Assembly (NCBI GenBank): GCA_000230955.3
Contig: CP007061.1
Location: 62,001 to 126,000, forward strand
Direction: 5' to 3'
Length of the DNA stretch: 64,000 nucleotides
Source of the DNA: Halobacterium sp. DL1
Lineage (GTDB): Archaea; Halobacteriota; Halobacteria; Halobacteriales; Halobacteriaceae
Part shown: in pieces, positions 34,181 through 42,926 of the stretch
How the letters are laid out: every line of letters begins with the position of its first letter
How positions within the stretch are numbered: position 1 is the stretch's first letter
Program-made: the position numbers and the translations under genes
Notes under the pieces: generated by a model
The model's input: the letters and a program-made list of their open reading frames with translations, nothing else
What the model was told of the DNA's origin: nothing
Databases searched by the model: none

Positions 34181-37100
34181 GAAGTGACATATTAGCCCCT
34201 TCTTTTCCTCCCGGTAGCTGTATCGGCCGTGGAGATTAATCCATGTCTCGTCACCGTGATCAAACTGAATTAGCTGTTCTAAATCTGGCGTCTCAGTACT
34301 AGTAACCCAATCTTTGTGTGACTGCTCGGGGTTGGTTGCTTCCTCTTCCGTTATAGGGTTCCACCAGTCTGTTTCCGGCTTTGTGTAGTGGGCCAGTGAG
34401 AAAGAAGGGTCGATATCTCGGTCGGATATGTGCCAGTCCCAAGGTTGGGGATATTCTGTAATTTCGGAGGTAGTTCCGGTGATTGGTTGGTAGTTATCGA
34501 AGACACGGGACTGAAGTTCGTGGTATGCAATCCACTGATACTTTTTTCCGATTCTCTCGGGTTTGGCCGTGTCGTGGCGGTCGTAGGGACGTTTCCTAAG
34601 TCGGTCGTCGAACTCCTTGAACAAGTCTGGATGCCAACCTAGTTCGATTATACGTTTGACTATCCATCGCAGAGCTTCTCCAATCTCTAAGTTGTGGTTT
34701 TTAAAGTATCGATCATTGTTACTGCCGACGATGTATCTTGCAAAGTCGCTGAACCCGTCACCCTCGTAATCACCTCCGATAAGATCAAACCATTCAGAGT
34801 CAAGGCTTTCCCAGTCGTGTTCTGTAGCCTCGACAACTGACTCCCACTGTTGTTTCAGTTCTTTCGCTGAGGGTATCTCCGGCTCTGGACTCTCGTATGG
34901 TGGGTCGACCAGTTCCTGGTTCACCTGAAAATCGGTGTCTGCTCGTAGACTGGCTTTGATGATTCCTCTGGCATAGTCACGAGCGAGGAAATGTGGTAGT
35001 GGACTGCAATCTTTGAATTCCCGCTGATATACCGCTTCAGCGAGTAGAGGCATCTCAGAATCACTGGGGTTTCGCAGACAAGCTCCGTAGGCTGAAGCGT
35101 ATACTCTTTCAAGTACATACGGGTCGTTCGCCCCTTGGAATTGGTTTACAACCTTCTTCCAAATTTCGAAGTCATCATCTAGCAGATTGGTCAAGGCCTT
35201 AGTCGCCCGGTCTCTCACGAACCGGTTTGAGCTCGTGAATAGCCACGAAAGGATGATTGACGAAAGTACCTTAACTTCATCACCGGGCTCTTCGTCTTCC
35301 AATTCTCCGGCCCATTCGACGATTCTAACAAGCTGAGTGGTGTTTTCAGGGTCCCAGCGCCGATTTAGATATAGTGTCCAGAGATGGTCTCTATCTTGGA
35401 TTTCTCTGTTTAGCAAGTTTTCGTGAAGATATTTAGCGTTGAAGGGGTGGTCTGGCTTCAGAGCCACAGTGAGTACCGTATCTAAGAAATTTGTTACACG
35501 ACGGCGGGTGTTGACAAAGTCATGGATGAAGTCTAGAATTGGCTCCTTGATTTCCCCATCTTGGTTGGTTAGGGTTTCTGGTTTTCGCCAAGTGATGCTA
35601 TCTATGAACGGTTCAACCAGATTCTCTCCTGGGAAGAATTCGAAGAGTTCTCGATCTACGTATTCAGGGAGTTGAATTGAGAGGGCTTGTATCAGTCCCG
35701 GGTTCCGACCATTCGAAATAATACGGCTTAGTTCGCTGCCATCTTGAAAAGATACATCGACGTCGTCAGTATCGAGATACAGGTCTAGGTATTCTTTAGC
35801 GATGAAGTGATCGGAGAATTTCTGATAGGGAAATCTCACTGCTTTTTGGTCTTCGCGGATATTGACAAATTCAGAAATCGCATTCTCAGACTCCATCCGG
35901 TGATATAGACTATCGTCATAACTGTCGGATTCGTAGAGACCTTCTAGAATCGCTATGGTTTCGTCTTTTGAAAGCCAATCCGTTTCCTGTTCTGCCATTT
36001 CCCGGGCTAAAGCTTCGACACCTTCCTTCACCAAGTTTCGATCAGGATTGTATCCCAGTTCGCTTGGACGAGAAATTTCCCTATGGATTGAGCCTAAATA
36101 GTTATTGAAAATATTGCTCAGGTTCTGGGATCCAGATGGTACCCGTGGTTCATCCCGTTCCTCAAGACTTTCACAAAATAGTTTGAGAAATAACGGATTC
36201 TGGAATTCAGGGGAGAGGAGAGGTACAGAAGGCTCTTCAAGACCGTAGTAGTCGAAGAAGGTTTGTGTTGCTTCGTATTCCCTATCGACAAATCCTCTAT
36301 GTTCTATCTTTACGAGATCGTCATCTGAGAGATGTTCCGGGATTATCCATCTCTCGTATTCCGGTCTCAGGCTGAAGGCTAGTCCGACGTAGGGATAGTG
36401 ACTAAGTTTCTGAATCATACCGGAGAGGTAGTCGAGCCATTGGTCCATCGCCCTGCTCTCATTTAGGCCATCTATCAGAATGAGAGATCGGACATCCCGA
36501 GCTTCACCGAAGGCATCTAACGCTTCCAAAAATTCGTCAACTCCGCATTCAAGTTCAGTTTCTTCGATTACGAATTTCCACGGATTACCGCCTTGATAGC
36601 TGTTGGCGAGAACTAATACAGTTGGTTTCCCTTCGGAAAGCCGGTTTTCGGCTATATCGCAGAAGAGGTGAGTCTTTCCGACGCCCGCTCCTCCCGTGAT
36701 GCAGAGTACAGAATTGTTTATTAGTGATGTTGAATCCTGTTGTAAGACGCTCCGGAAGTTCCGGAGTTCAGACCACAGCTCTCTCAAGTGTCGGTTTGCA
36801 GTTTTCAGTTCTTTGTCTTGTGACTCATCGTCCTGTTCTTCTCTGATTTCGTCTTGGAGAGTACTTACTGCTGATACAGCTGTGTTCGTCTCTGATATTA
36901 TTTCGCCGAGTGGGAATGGCTCATGGATTTTATTGAGGTTAGAAGCAAGCTGGGGAATGATTTCCAAGCTTTCAACTAGATCTTGGTACTCGCTGGAGTG
37001 AAGATTACGCAAGAGCTCGGGTCGCCCATCAGATAACGCCTTATGCTCTTTTTCTTGCAGATTAGACAGATTCCGTTGGAATTCGTTGTGGAACCAATTC

Positions 37101-37738
37101 GTTCTTCCTAATGCCTCAAACGCCTTTGCGATAGGGACATCAACGTCTGCTTCGGGAGTATATCGGGGTTTAGCGTTTTTAATCTGAACACCAGTCTGTT
37201 GTTCTAGTTTATTGTCCGTCAGCTGCTCTTTCTCAAACCAGAAGTAAAGGCGTCCTCTAAATTTCTCTTGATCAAGGAGTCCAGTTAGCTTTGATTCGCC
37301 CCAGTAAACGAATTCAACCTCCATATCACGATCTTCGGCCCAGTCCTCCCACTTCTCGATTCTATAATTCAGCTTCTCTAATTCTGTTTTCCGTCTTCCA
37401 TCATCCAAATCAGGGTCTTCGGGGTCGTAGGGGACACAAATAAAGTACTTAGAGAGATTGGGATGATTATCTAATGCAGCCTCTACAGAATCATCCAACT
37501 GATCTAGTTGACTCGAATCAATTTGATCGAAAAACTTTGCCTGCCATCCCCATGTCTCACCGTTTGGTAGTTCCCAAAGACATTCGATCCCAGAATCCCG
37601 GAATCCCTTCTTTGTGAACCTCGAGTCTTCAGGCACTTCGTCATACAACCGGGAAATCTGACAGCAAAGCTCCTCAAACCCGTCCTGGACCGATCCACCT
37701 ACAGGCCTAATGGAGTCGAAATCGAAGGTGGAAGACAT
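34142..37738 (-). CDS. Avs-like STAND NTPase with N-terminal nuclease-like domain, C-terminus altered by IS
   Basis: About 1,198 residues. The N-terminal ~170 residues (GGSVQDGFEELCCQI...GIECLWE...WGWQAKFF) look like a PD-(D/E)XK domain with E..QxK acids, of the Mrr/Cap4 type. The STAND/NACHT ATPase has Walker A GGAGVGKTH (near 350) and Walker B LILIDGLNE (near 420). A long helical repeat region follows. This layout matches antiviral STAND NTPases (Avs), which sense phage proteins and activate the N-terminal effector. Start ATG 37738 has GAGGTGATG just upstream, and the IS5 end begins at 37751, so the native promoter is gone. The last ~13 residues are encoded by the ISH8-type element, so the C-terminus is truncated. 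Confidence 0.8.
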   Translation of the reverse strand: MSSTFDFDSIRPVGGSVQDGFEELCCQISRLYDEVPEDSRFTKKGFRDSGIECLWELPNGETWGWQAKFFDQIDSSQLDQLDDSVEAALDNHPNLSKYFICVPYDPEDPDLDDGRRKTELEKLNYRIEKWEDWAEDRDMEVEFVYWGESKLTGLLDQEKFRGRLYFWFEKEQLTDNKLEQQTGVQIKNAKPRYTPEADVDVPIAKAFEALGRTNWFHNEFQRNLSNLQEKEHKALSDGRPELLRNLHSSEYQDLVESLEIIPQLASNLNKIHEPFPLGEIISETNTAVSAVSTLQDEIREEQDDESQDKELKTANRHLRELWSELRNFRSVLQQDSTSLINNSVLCITGGAGVGKTHLFCDIAENRLSEGKPTVLVLANSYQGGNPWKFVIEETELECGVDEFLEALDAFGEARDVRSLILIDGLNESRAMDQWLDYLSGMIQKLSHYPYVGLAFSLRPEYERWIIPEHLSDDDLVKIEHRGFVDREYEATQTFFDYYGLEEPSVPLLSPEFQNPLFLKLFCESLEERDEPRVPSGSQNLSNIFNNYLGSIHREISRPSELGYNPDRNLVKEGVEALAREMAEQETDWLSKDETIAILEGLYESDSYDDSLYHRMESENAISEFVNIREDQKAVRFPYQKFSDHFIAKEYLDLYLDTDDVDVSFQDGSELSRIISNGRNPGLIQALSIQLPEYVDRELFEFFPGENLVEPFIDSITWRKPETLTNQDGEIKEPILDFIHDFVNTRRRVTNFLDTVLTVALKPDHPFNAKYLHENLLNREIQDRDHLWTLYLNRRWDPENTTQLVRIVEWAGELEDEEPGDEVKVLSSIILSWLFTSSNRFVRDRATKALTNLLDDDFEIWKKVVNQFQGANDPYVLERVYASAYGACLRNPSDSEMPLLAEAVYQREFKDCSPLPHFLARDYARGIIKASLRADTDFQVNQELVDPPYESPEPEIPSAKELKQQWESVVEATEHDWESLDSEWFDLIGGDYEGDGFSDFARYIVGSNNDRYFKNHNLEIGEALRWIVKRIIELGWHPDLFKEFDDRLRKRPYDRHDTAKPERIGKKYQWIAYHELQSRVFDNYQPITGTTSEITEYPQPWDWHISDRDIDPSFSLAHYTKPETDWWNPITEEEATNPEQSHKDWVTSTETPDLEQLIQFDHGDETWINLHGRYSYREEKKGLICHFHSSLAKTHTSVA

Positions 37739-37802
37739 TACCATCACCTCGGCTCTGTTGAAATCCTTAGAGAATTACATGTTCGTCCTGTAATTCCACG
37801 AC

Positions 37803-38624
37803 ATGAAGGCTCTCCCGAAGTCGCAGATTCTCCGGTTTACTGAGAAGGCGATCCATCTGGCACGCCGAGCGGTTTCTCGATACTCCTCGAAGTTCTCCAA
37901 ACATCGCTATACACTTCCCCAGCACGTTGTTCTGCTATGTCTCAAAGTTCGAAAAGACACAACCTACCGAGGCCTGCTTGACGAACTAATCGAGATGCCA
38001 CGCATCCGCCGAACTCTTGGACTAGCCGAACTTCCTACCCCTTCAACACTCTGTAAGGCGTTCAATCGGCTTGATATGGCTGTGTGGCGTGTTATATTGA
38101 CTCTCTCAGCAACGCTACTTCCGACGAGCGGAGTTGTTGGTGTTGATGCGTCGGGATTCGACCGCAGTCACGCCTCAAAACACTACACGAAACGAGCCAA
38201 ACTCACGATTCAGCAACTCAAGGTGACGTTGCTGGTCGATACAAAGGTCAACGCGATTCTCGATTTACACGTGACGACGACTCGGAAACACGATAGCCAG
38301 ATCGCTCCGTCGTTGATCAAGCGCAATCCAGAGGATATTGACATTCTGCTCGGTGACAAGGGCTACGACGACCATAAGATCAGACGGCTTGCCCGTCAAT
38401 ACGAGGTTCGGCCACTAATCAAGCATCGTGAGTTCACACCGCTCCACAAGGCATGGAACGCGCGCTTAGACGCCGATCTCTACGGCCAACGGAGTCAATC
38501 TGAGACCGTCAATTCGACACTCAAGCGAAAGTACGGTGCATTCGTCCGCTCACGGCACTGGTGGAAACAGTTCCGTGAACTCACTATCGCCTGTCTCAGT
38601 CACAATATTGACCGATCACTCTGA
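37803..38624 (+). CDS. IS5-family transposase
   Basis: 273 residues with the same DDE blocks as copy 1 (GVDASGFDRS, LLGDKGYDDHK, SQSETVNSTLKRKYG). The frame is complete. The few differences from copy 1 include silent changes throughout, so the copies separated some time ago. Confidence 0.93.
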   Translation: MKALPKSQILRFTEKAIHLARRAVSRYSSKFSKHRYTLPQHVVLLCLKVRKDTTYRGLLDELIEMPRIRRTLGLAELPTPSTLCKAFNRLDMAVWRVILTLSATLLPTSGVVGVDASGFDRSHASKHYTKRAKLTIQQLKVTLLVDTKVNAILDLHVTTTRKHDSQIAPSLIKRNPEDIDILLGDKGYDDHKIRRLARQYEVRPLIKHREFTPLHKAWNARLDADLYGQRSQSETVNSTLKRKYGAFVRSRHWWKQFRELTIACLSHNIDRSL

Positions 38625-38642
38625 ATAGTCAGCACAGATTTT

Positions 38643-39002
38643 CTACCGGTTACTGGCCCGTTCACCGGCGTCTTGGATTTTACCGTAGGCAGGTGCAAGC
38701 ACGTAATCCGCGACACCGAGCGCAACGATGAATCCTGCCAACCGGAGCCCATTGAAGCCGGTGTCGGTTCCTACGTCAATGAGAGCGACCAGTCCAGCCA
38801 CCCCGATACCAACCCCAATCCCGACAGTCAACTCTCGGCGATATTCACCCCACCAGACGATGATACCAGCACCCAGCAGCACGATACCACTCACAACCGC
38901 ATCGACACCAAACGACAGCCCACCAAAGGCCAGCCCACCGAGTACCAGTCCAATCCCGACCCGACGAAGTTGTTCGACCGGATCGAGTTCTTCTTCACTC
39001 AT
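38643..39002 (-). CDS. small membrane protein, IS5 passenger
   Basis: 119 residues with four hydrophobic segments (GIGLVLGGLAFGGLSF, AVVSGIVLLGAGIIVW, VGIGVGIGVAGLVALI, LAGFIVALGVADYVL). It aligns with the protein at 39756-40088 (QLRRVGIGLVLGGL with QIQRLGVGATVGGL; TVGIGVGIG with TVGVGIGILG). It is convergent with the transposase. Relatedness to a halocin-cluster gene suggests an accessory or immunity function, which is inference. Confidence 0.7.
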   Translation of the reverse strand: MSEEELDPVEQLRRVGIGLVLGGLAFGGLSFGVDAVVSGIVLLGAGIIVWWGEYRRELTVGIGVGIGVAGLVALIDVGTDTGFNGLRLAGFIVALGVADYVLAPAYGKIQDAGERASNR

Positions 39003-39164
39003 ACATGTAATTCACCAGACACCCACAAAACGCTATGGGTATTATATGACTTTTTATTGGTCAATACGCAGCTCTCATTAACTGGGGCGTTTCAAGCAAG
39101 GATATGTACGAAGAATAGGGTTTCAACAGAGCCAGAAGATTTGAGGATTGTCAAAACCTCAGAA

Positions 39165-39545
39165 ATGAACGGATTTCGCCTCTTCAAAGGCTTCGAAGAT
39201 TCGTCAGAACAATCATCTCAACAGGATCCAGATTCGGACTTGGATCTCCAAGTGTATGAGGTGCTCTTAGAGGATCGTGAGATTCAGTACGAAGTACAAG
39301 AATTATTCGAAGACGACGAACCGAGCTCGGATGATATTGAAGTTGGAGAAGTAGCTATAGCACAACAGTCTTGTTTGAATACCTGTACTACGTGTATCGG
39401 AATCATTGGAGGAGCCTGTCCAGCATGTTTGGCTTTCTTAACTTTTGGCGTCCCGGGCGCAGTAGCGTTTATTATCTGTTTCACGAGTGTTTGTGGGATT
39501 ACTCTCCCGGTCTTTTGTGGCCAGTGTCTTGATTGTGGGACCTAA
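39165..39545 (+). CDS. halocin-C8-like cysteine-rich peptide precursor
   Basis: 126 residues from ATG 39165, 31 bp beyond the IS5 end. An acidic leader (about 68 residues, EDSSEQSSQQDPDSDLDL...SSDDIEVGEVAIAQQ) is followed by a hydrophobic core of about 57 residues with ten cysteines in pairs (CLNTC, CTTC, CPAC, CGQCLDC). Halocin C8 likewise has a hydrophobic ten-Cys mature peptide released from a larger precursor. No Tat signal is present, in contrast to halocin C8. The frame is open upstream into the IS, so the N-terminus may have been cut, or export may use the ABC transporter downstream. Cleavage near AIAQQS is a guess. Confidence 0.65.
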   Translation: MNGFRLFKGFEDSSEQSSQQDPDSDLDLQVYEVLLEDREIQYEVQELFEDDEPSSDDIEVGEVAIAQQSCLNTCTTCIGIIGGACPACLAFLTFGVPGAVAFIICFTSVCGITLPVFCGQCLDCGT

Positions 39546-39550
39546 CCGAA

Positions 39551-39562
39551 CAATTATATAAT
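39551..39562 (+). promoter_or_regulatory. TATA element before the 58-residue membrane gene
   Basis: AATTATATAATT, about 26 bp before the ATG at 39583, which would give a leaderless transcript separate from the peptide gene. Confidence 0.45.
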
Positions 39563-39582
39563 TTCTGGTCATCTACATCAAT

Positions 39583-39759
39583 ATGAAACAAAATCAGTAT
39601 ATCTGGGTATTAGCAGCCCTCCATGCGATTGTACTCATCATTTTACTATATGGTGTGTCAACAGACTCAGATCAAATCTTGAATTACGCGTTGGGACTAA
39701 TCTTTTTACTTATGTTACCGGTAGCGTATCTGGTTGCGAAACGAGCTGATGTGTTATGA
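39583..39759 (+). CDS. two-helix membrane protein of the halocin-like cluster
   Basis: 58 residues with hydrophobic helices at about 7-25 and 33-51 ending in LMLPVAYLVAKRA. It is a relative of the IS5 passenger at 12389-12562. Its stop overlaps the start of the next gene (ATGA), so the two are coupled. Possible immunity or maturation factor; evidence is positional only. Confidence 0.7.
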   Translation: MKQNQYIWVLAALHAIVLIILLYGVSTDSDQILNYALGLIFLLMLPVAYLVAKRADVL

Positions 39760-40088
39760 ATGGCCGCGATTCGAATACAACCCTTGATGAGTCAACGCAA
39801 ATTCAGCGACTTGGCGTCGGTGCCACGGTTGGCGGCCTCATCCTTATTGGTGTCGTGTCGGTCAGTTCATCGTTTAATGCAGCGAGCGTCCTGATTGCGC
39901 TTGGCGCAGTAGCTGTCCTCGGTGAATGGATAGTCTCCCGATCGTACACCGTCGGAGTTGGAATCGGTATCCTCGGCATATTCCCGCTTGTCGGAGAAAT
40001 TCCCGTCGACCTCCGGTTTATCGGCGGTGCAGCAGTTGTGGCAGGTGTCGTCGTCTACCTGCTCGGGCCACGCCTCAACACCGTATAA
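39756..40088 (+). CDS. four-helix membrane protein of the halocin-like cluster
   Basis: 110 residues. A short polar N-terminus is followed by four hydrophobic segments of about 15-20 residues. Relative of the IS5 passenger at 38643-39002. Without the 210-bp IS66-type MITE that follows, its stop would lie about 25 bp before the ABC ATPase start, so peptide, membrane proteins and exporter form one ancestral operon. Likely producer immunity or export helper (inference). Confidence 0.7.
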   Translation: MNGRDSNTTLDESTQIQRLGVGATVGGLILIGVVSVSSSFNAASVLIALGAVAVLGEWIVSRSYTVGVGIGILGIFPLVGEIPVDLRFIGGAAVVAGVVVYLLGPRLNTV

Positions 40089-40095
40089 AAATATC

Positions 40096-40305
40096 GTATG
40101 TGTTTACCCCCAGAAATCGCAAGACAGAAGAGGCTTTTGCTAGCGCCCAGCTTCACCGCTCAACGGCGTAACGTCACTAACACCAGCGCCGTCTGTCGAT
40201 TTTTGAATTCACCGCCAAACAGGATCACTTATAAATGCTATTTTGCCCCTTATTTTCGGGCGTTTCAGGGGATTGAGAACCCTCTCTGTGGGGGTAAACA
40301 GATAC
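40096..40305. mobile_element. IS66-derived MITE with 8-bp duplication
   Basis: 210 bp with ends GTATGTGTTTACCCCCAG and, read inward, GTATCTGTTTACCCCCAC, matching the IS66 at 4253-5853. Perfect direct repeat AAAATATC at 40088-40095 and 40306-40313. No protein is encoded. It separates the membrane protein genes from the ABC transporter genes. Confidence 0.92.
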
Positions 40306-40330
40306 AAAATATCGAAACGACGCCCTCACA

Positions 40331-41110
40331 ATGGTTGCAATCGAAACTCACGACCTGACGAAACAATACGGAACTGTCCTCGCCGTCGACGACCTCTCGC
40401 TGTCCATTCCGGAAGGTGTCGTCTACGGTGTGCTTGGCCCGAACGGTGCCGGCAAAACGACCATGATGCGGATGTTGACCACGCTCACGAAACCAACCAG
40501 TGGTTCCGCGAGGGTGATGGGCGATCCCATCACGGATCGTCTCGCCCTCGTCGAACATATCGGTTACCTTCCCGAAGAACCACCCCTGTTCGATGAACTC
40601 TCCGGACACGAGCAGTTGGACTATATCCGCGGCCTGCGTGATCTCCCGCTGGAGCCAACGCAAGAGCGCATTGAGAGCCTCGTCGACGCACTTGACCTCG
40701 AGGATTACATCGACCGCCGTATTGCTACATACTCGAAGGGGACCCGTCAGAAACTCGCCTTCGTCCAGATCCTGTTACACGGCCCCGACGTGCTTTTTCT
40801 CGATGAACCGACAGAGGGCCTCGATCCACGAGCGGCCCGCACCCTCCGAACCATGATCGACGATCTCGCCGACGAGGGAACAACGATCATCCTGTCGTCA
40901 CACATCCTGCCGATCGTCGAAGAACACGCTGATATCGTCGGTGTCATCTCGAATGGCCAACTCGTCGCCGAAGGAGCGCCTTCCGAGCTTCAGCGCCGCG
41001 CCGAAACCGGAAAAAAACGCTCGCTCGAGGACGTCTTCCTCGAGGTAACGCAGGAACTCCCAGACGCGACGCAGGGGCCCGAAGACGAATCGGGAAACCA
41101 CGATGAGTGA
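40331..41110 (+). CDS. ABC transporter ATP-binding protein
   Basis: 259 residues. Walker A GPNGAGKTT (near 36), Q-loop in IGYLPEEPP, signature YSKGTRQKL (near 134; a C-motif variant), Walker B VLFLDEPTEGLDP and H-loop SSHIL. It is an exporter-type ATPase of the ABC-2 or Nat/Ecs kind. The stop overlaps the permease start by 8 bp. Its position after the halocin-like genes suggests peptide export or immunity. Confidence 0.9.
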   Translation: MVAIETHDLTKQYGTVLAVDDLSLSIPEGVVYGVLGPNGAGKTTMMRMLTTLTKPTSGSARVMGDPITDRLALVEHIGYLPEEPPLFDELSGHEQLDYIRGLRDLPLEPTQERIESLVDALDLEDYIDRRIATYSKGTRQKLAFVQILLHGPDVLFLDEPTEGLDPRAARTLRTMIDDLADEGTTIILSSHILPIVEEHADIVGVISNGQLVAEGAPSELQRRAETGKKRSLEDVFLEVTQELPDATQGPEDESGNHDE

Positions 41111-42845
41111 CCGCCGCTGGCTCAGACACGGCGTACGAATCGGGACAACTGAGTATCGGCGGACGCTCCGTGGGCTTCGTCAGGACTCCCTCCGACTGTT
41201 CCTGGTTGGTGGAGCAGTACTGGCCGTTCTGGCGGTAACGGCCTTTCTGGTACTGCTCATGCGCCTCTTTCTGGCTGATTTGGAACCAACACCGCTGCCT
41301 GCGATGCTTGCTGGACTTACTGTCCCGTTCTGGGGGACGATCGTTTATTTATATGCCGCTAGAGCGCTCTCCCGGACGGGACGGATCGACGCAGAATCAC
41401 TCATGCTTACGACGACATCAACGCGGGCAGTCGTAACTGGTCTCGTTATCGCCGAACTCCTCCGTGGGGCAACCTATCTCGCCCTACCGACGATCATTCT
41501 CGCAGGGGCGTTCGCTGCGACGGTCGGGGCACCACTCTCGGTGCTCTGTATCCCACTCGCGGTCACTACACTCCTCGCGAGTGCTGGTATCGTCGGGTAC
41601 ACGCTTGGTCTCGCCGGCGCGACGCTCGTTTCGACCTCACCGTTCATCGCTCGATATAAAACCCCTCTTGGAATTGGTCTCGCAGTGCTTCTCATGGGTC
41701 CCATCTTCGCGCTGAGTTCTGGCCGGATCGATTTCGCCGTCCTTGCGTCGGTTCCTATCGCTTGGTATACTGACCTCCTCGTTGTCGGATCACCGATTCA
41801 GCCATCACTGCTTAGAGCACTCGGGGCGATTGGGGTGACGATCGCACTTGTTGGTCTCGCTGGGGCGGCCGTTGATCGCCTCGCAGGAATCTACTGGTAC
41901 AGCGATCCGATCACAGGTACCATAACTGGGGTGGAATCGACTTCCCCGCCGGAGGCCGTTTCGCCACTTGAAGCGGCACTGCGGCCCATCCCGTTGTCGC
42001 TCGTTCTCTCGAAGACACCGAGCCGGACCGTCGCAGCCAGAGCACTCATCCAGACGCTCCGGAACCCTGGAAAACTATCGTTCGTCCTCCTACCGGCCAT
42101 CGTGGCAGCACCGACAATCGTGAATGCTTTCGGTTCCGGGATCGGCTGGGAAATCCTCTTGGCGGTATGTTTTGTCGGTATTCCCTGGTTTAGTGGCGTC
42201 GCCTTCGGGTTGAATCCGCTCGGCGACGAAGGTGATGTACTACCCGTGACACTCACGACAACGGTCTCCGGTCGGACGTTTGTGCGGGGCTTGGCAATCC
42301 TCGGCTTCTCTGTCGGCAGCATGCTCCTACTTCTTACAGGACTCGTTTTTGGGCTGTTCAGTCCCTTCAACACGACTGATCTCACGGCAGCACTGCTGTT
42401 GGCAGCTGCCCTCCTGTGGTGTTCTGTATTGCTTGCACCTGCAGCCGGAGTTCGGTTTCCCCGGTTTAGTACAGTCTCCGCTGGTCGGGCTCAAAACATC
42501 CTCCCGCCGAGCTTGACGGCGAGTACACTCCACGGAATTATCGTGTTCGGTTTCGGGCTGTTCGGTGCGCTGTCGTGGTTCCTTCCCGAAGGAACACGGT
42601 CTATCATCGCTGGATTCTTTTCGACGGTTCTCTCGCTCCCCTTGGTGTGGGTAGCTGAACGTGGTGTCGGTCTCGTCGAGCCAGTGCTCACGACTGTACG
42701 CACAATTGGATCAGGAGTTGGGAACCTCGCGCCGGGGGTTATTCAGTTGGGTGGCTACGGTGGCGCGATCGGGGGACTCGTCCTTCTCGGTGTAACGTCC
42801 TATTGGTATGTCATCAGTCGGTTCGAGTCTTACCAGATCTCGTGA
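41103..42845 (+). CDS. ABC transporter permease
   Basis: 580 residues with about twelve to fourteen hydrophobic segments (for example LFLVGGAVLAVLAVTAFLVLLM and GLFGALSWFL), no signal peptide and no enzymatic motif. It resembles large haloarchaeal ABC-2-like permeases coupled to a single ATPase. Cotranscribed with the ATPase. The substrate is inferred to be the ten-Cys peptide or a related toxin; the pair could also be unrelated to it. Confidence 0.82.
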   Translation: MSDRRWLRHGVRIGTTEYRRTLRGLRQDSLRLFLVGGAVLAVLAVTAFLVLLMRLFLADLEPTPLPAMLAGLTVPFWGTIVYLYAARALSRTGRIDAESLMLTTTSTRAVVTGLVIAELLRGATYLALPTIILAGAFAATVGAPLSVLCIPLAVTTLLASAGIVGYTLGLAGATLVSTSPFIARYKTPLGIGLAVLLMGPIFALSSGRIDFAVLASVPIAWYTDLLVVGSPIQPSLLRALGAIGVTIALVGLAGAAVDRLAGIYWYSDPITGTITGVESTSPPEAVSPLEAALRPIPLSLVLSKTPSRTVAARALIQTLRNPGKLSFVLLPAIVAAPTIVNAFGSGIGWEILLAVCFVGIPWFSGVAFGLNPLGDEGDVLPVTLTTTVSGRTFVRGLAILGFSVGSMLLLLTGLVFGLFSPFNTTDLTAALLLAAALLWCSVLLAPAAGVRFPRFSTVSAGRAQNILPPSLTASTLHGIIVFGFGLFGALSWFLPEGTRSIIAGFFSTVLSLPLVWVAERGVGLVEPVLTTVRTIGSGVGNLAPGVIQLGGYGGAIGGLVLLGVTSYWYVISRFESYQIS

Positions 42846-42926
42846 ACGTTCGGGCTTAACCTGGATTGGATCCCTCAAATAAGTCTAAATCAAAGCGTTG
42901 GTTTCATCATTTTTCTCATCTATCGT

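Larger units (their letters stand above)
37751..39133 (+). mobile_element. IS5-family element, copy 2, with an inverted passenger gene
   Basis: Left end GGCTCTGTTGAAATCCTT at 37751. The right end read inward from 39133 is GGCTCTGTTGAAACCCTA. The transposase matches copy 1. About 500 extra bases before the right end hold a minus-strand membrane gene. No flanking duplication. It lies between the Avs-like gene and the halocin-like gene. Confidence 0.65.

Noticed and set aside
38673-39164. N-terminal extension of the halocin-like precursor
   Set aside because: It would be antisense to the passenger membrane gene and cross the IS5 end; low-complexity polar sequence without a signal peptide.
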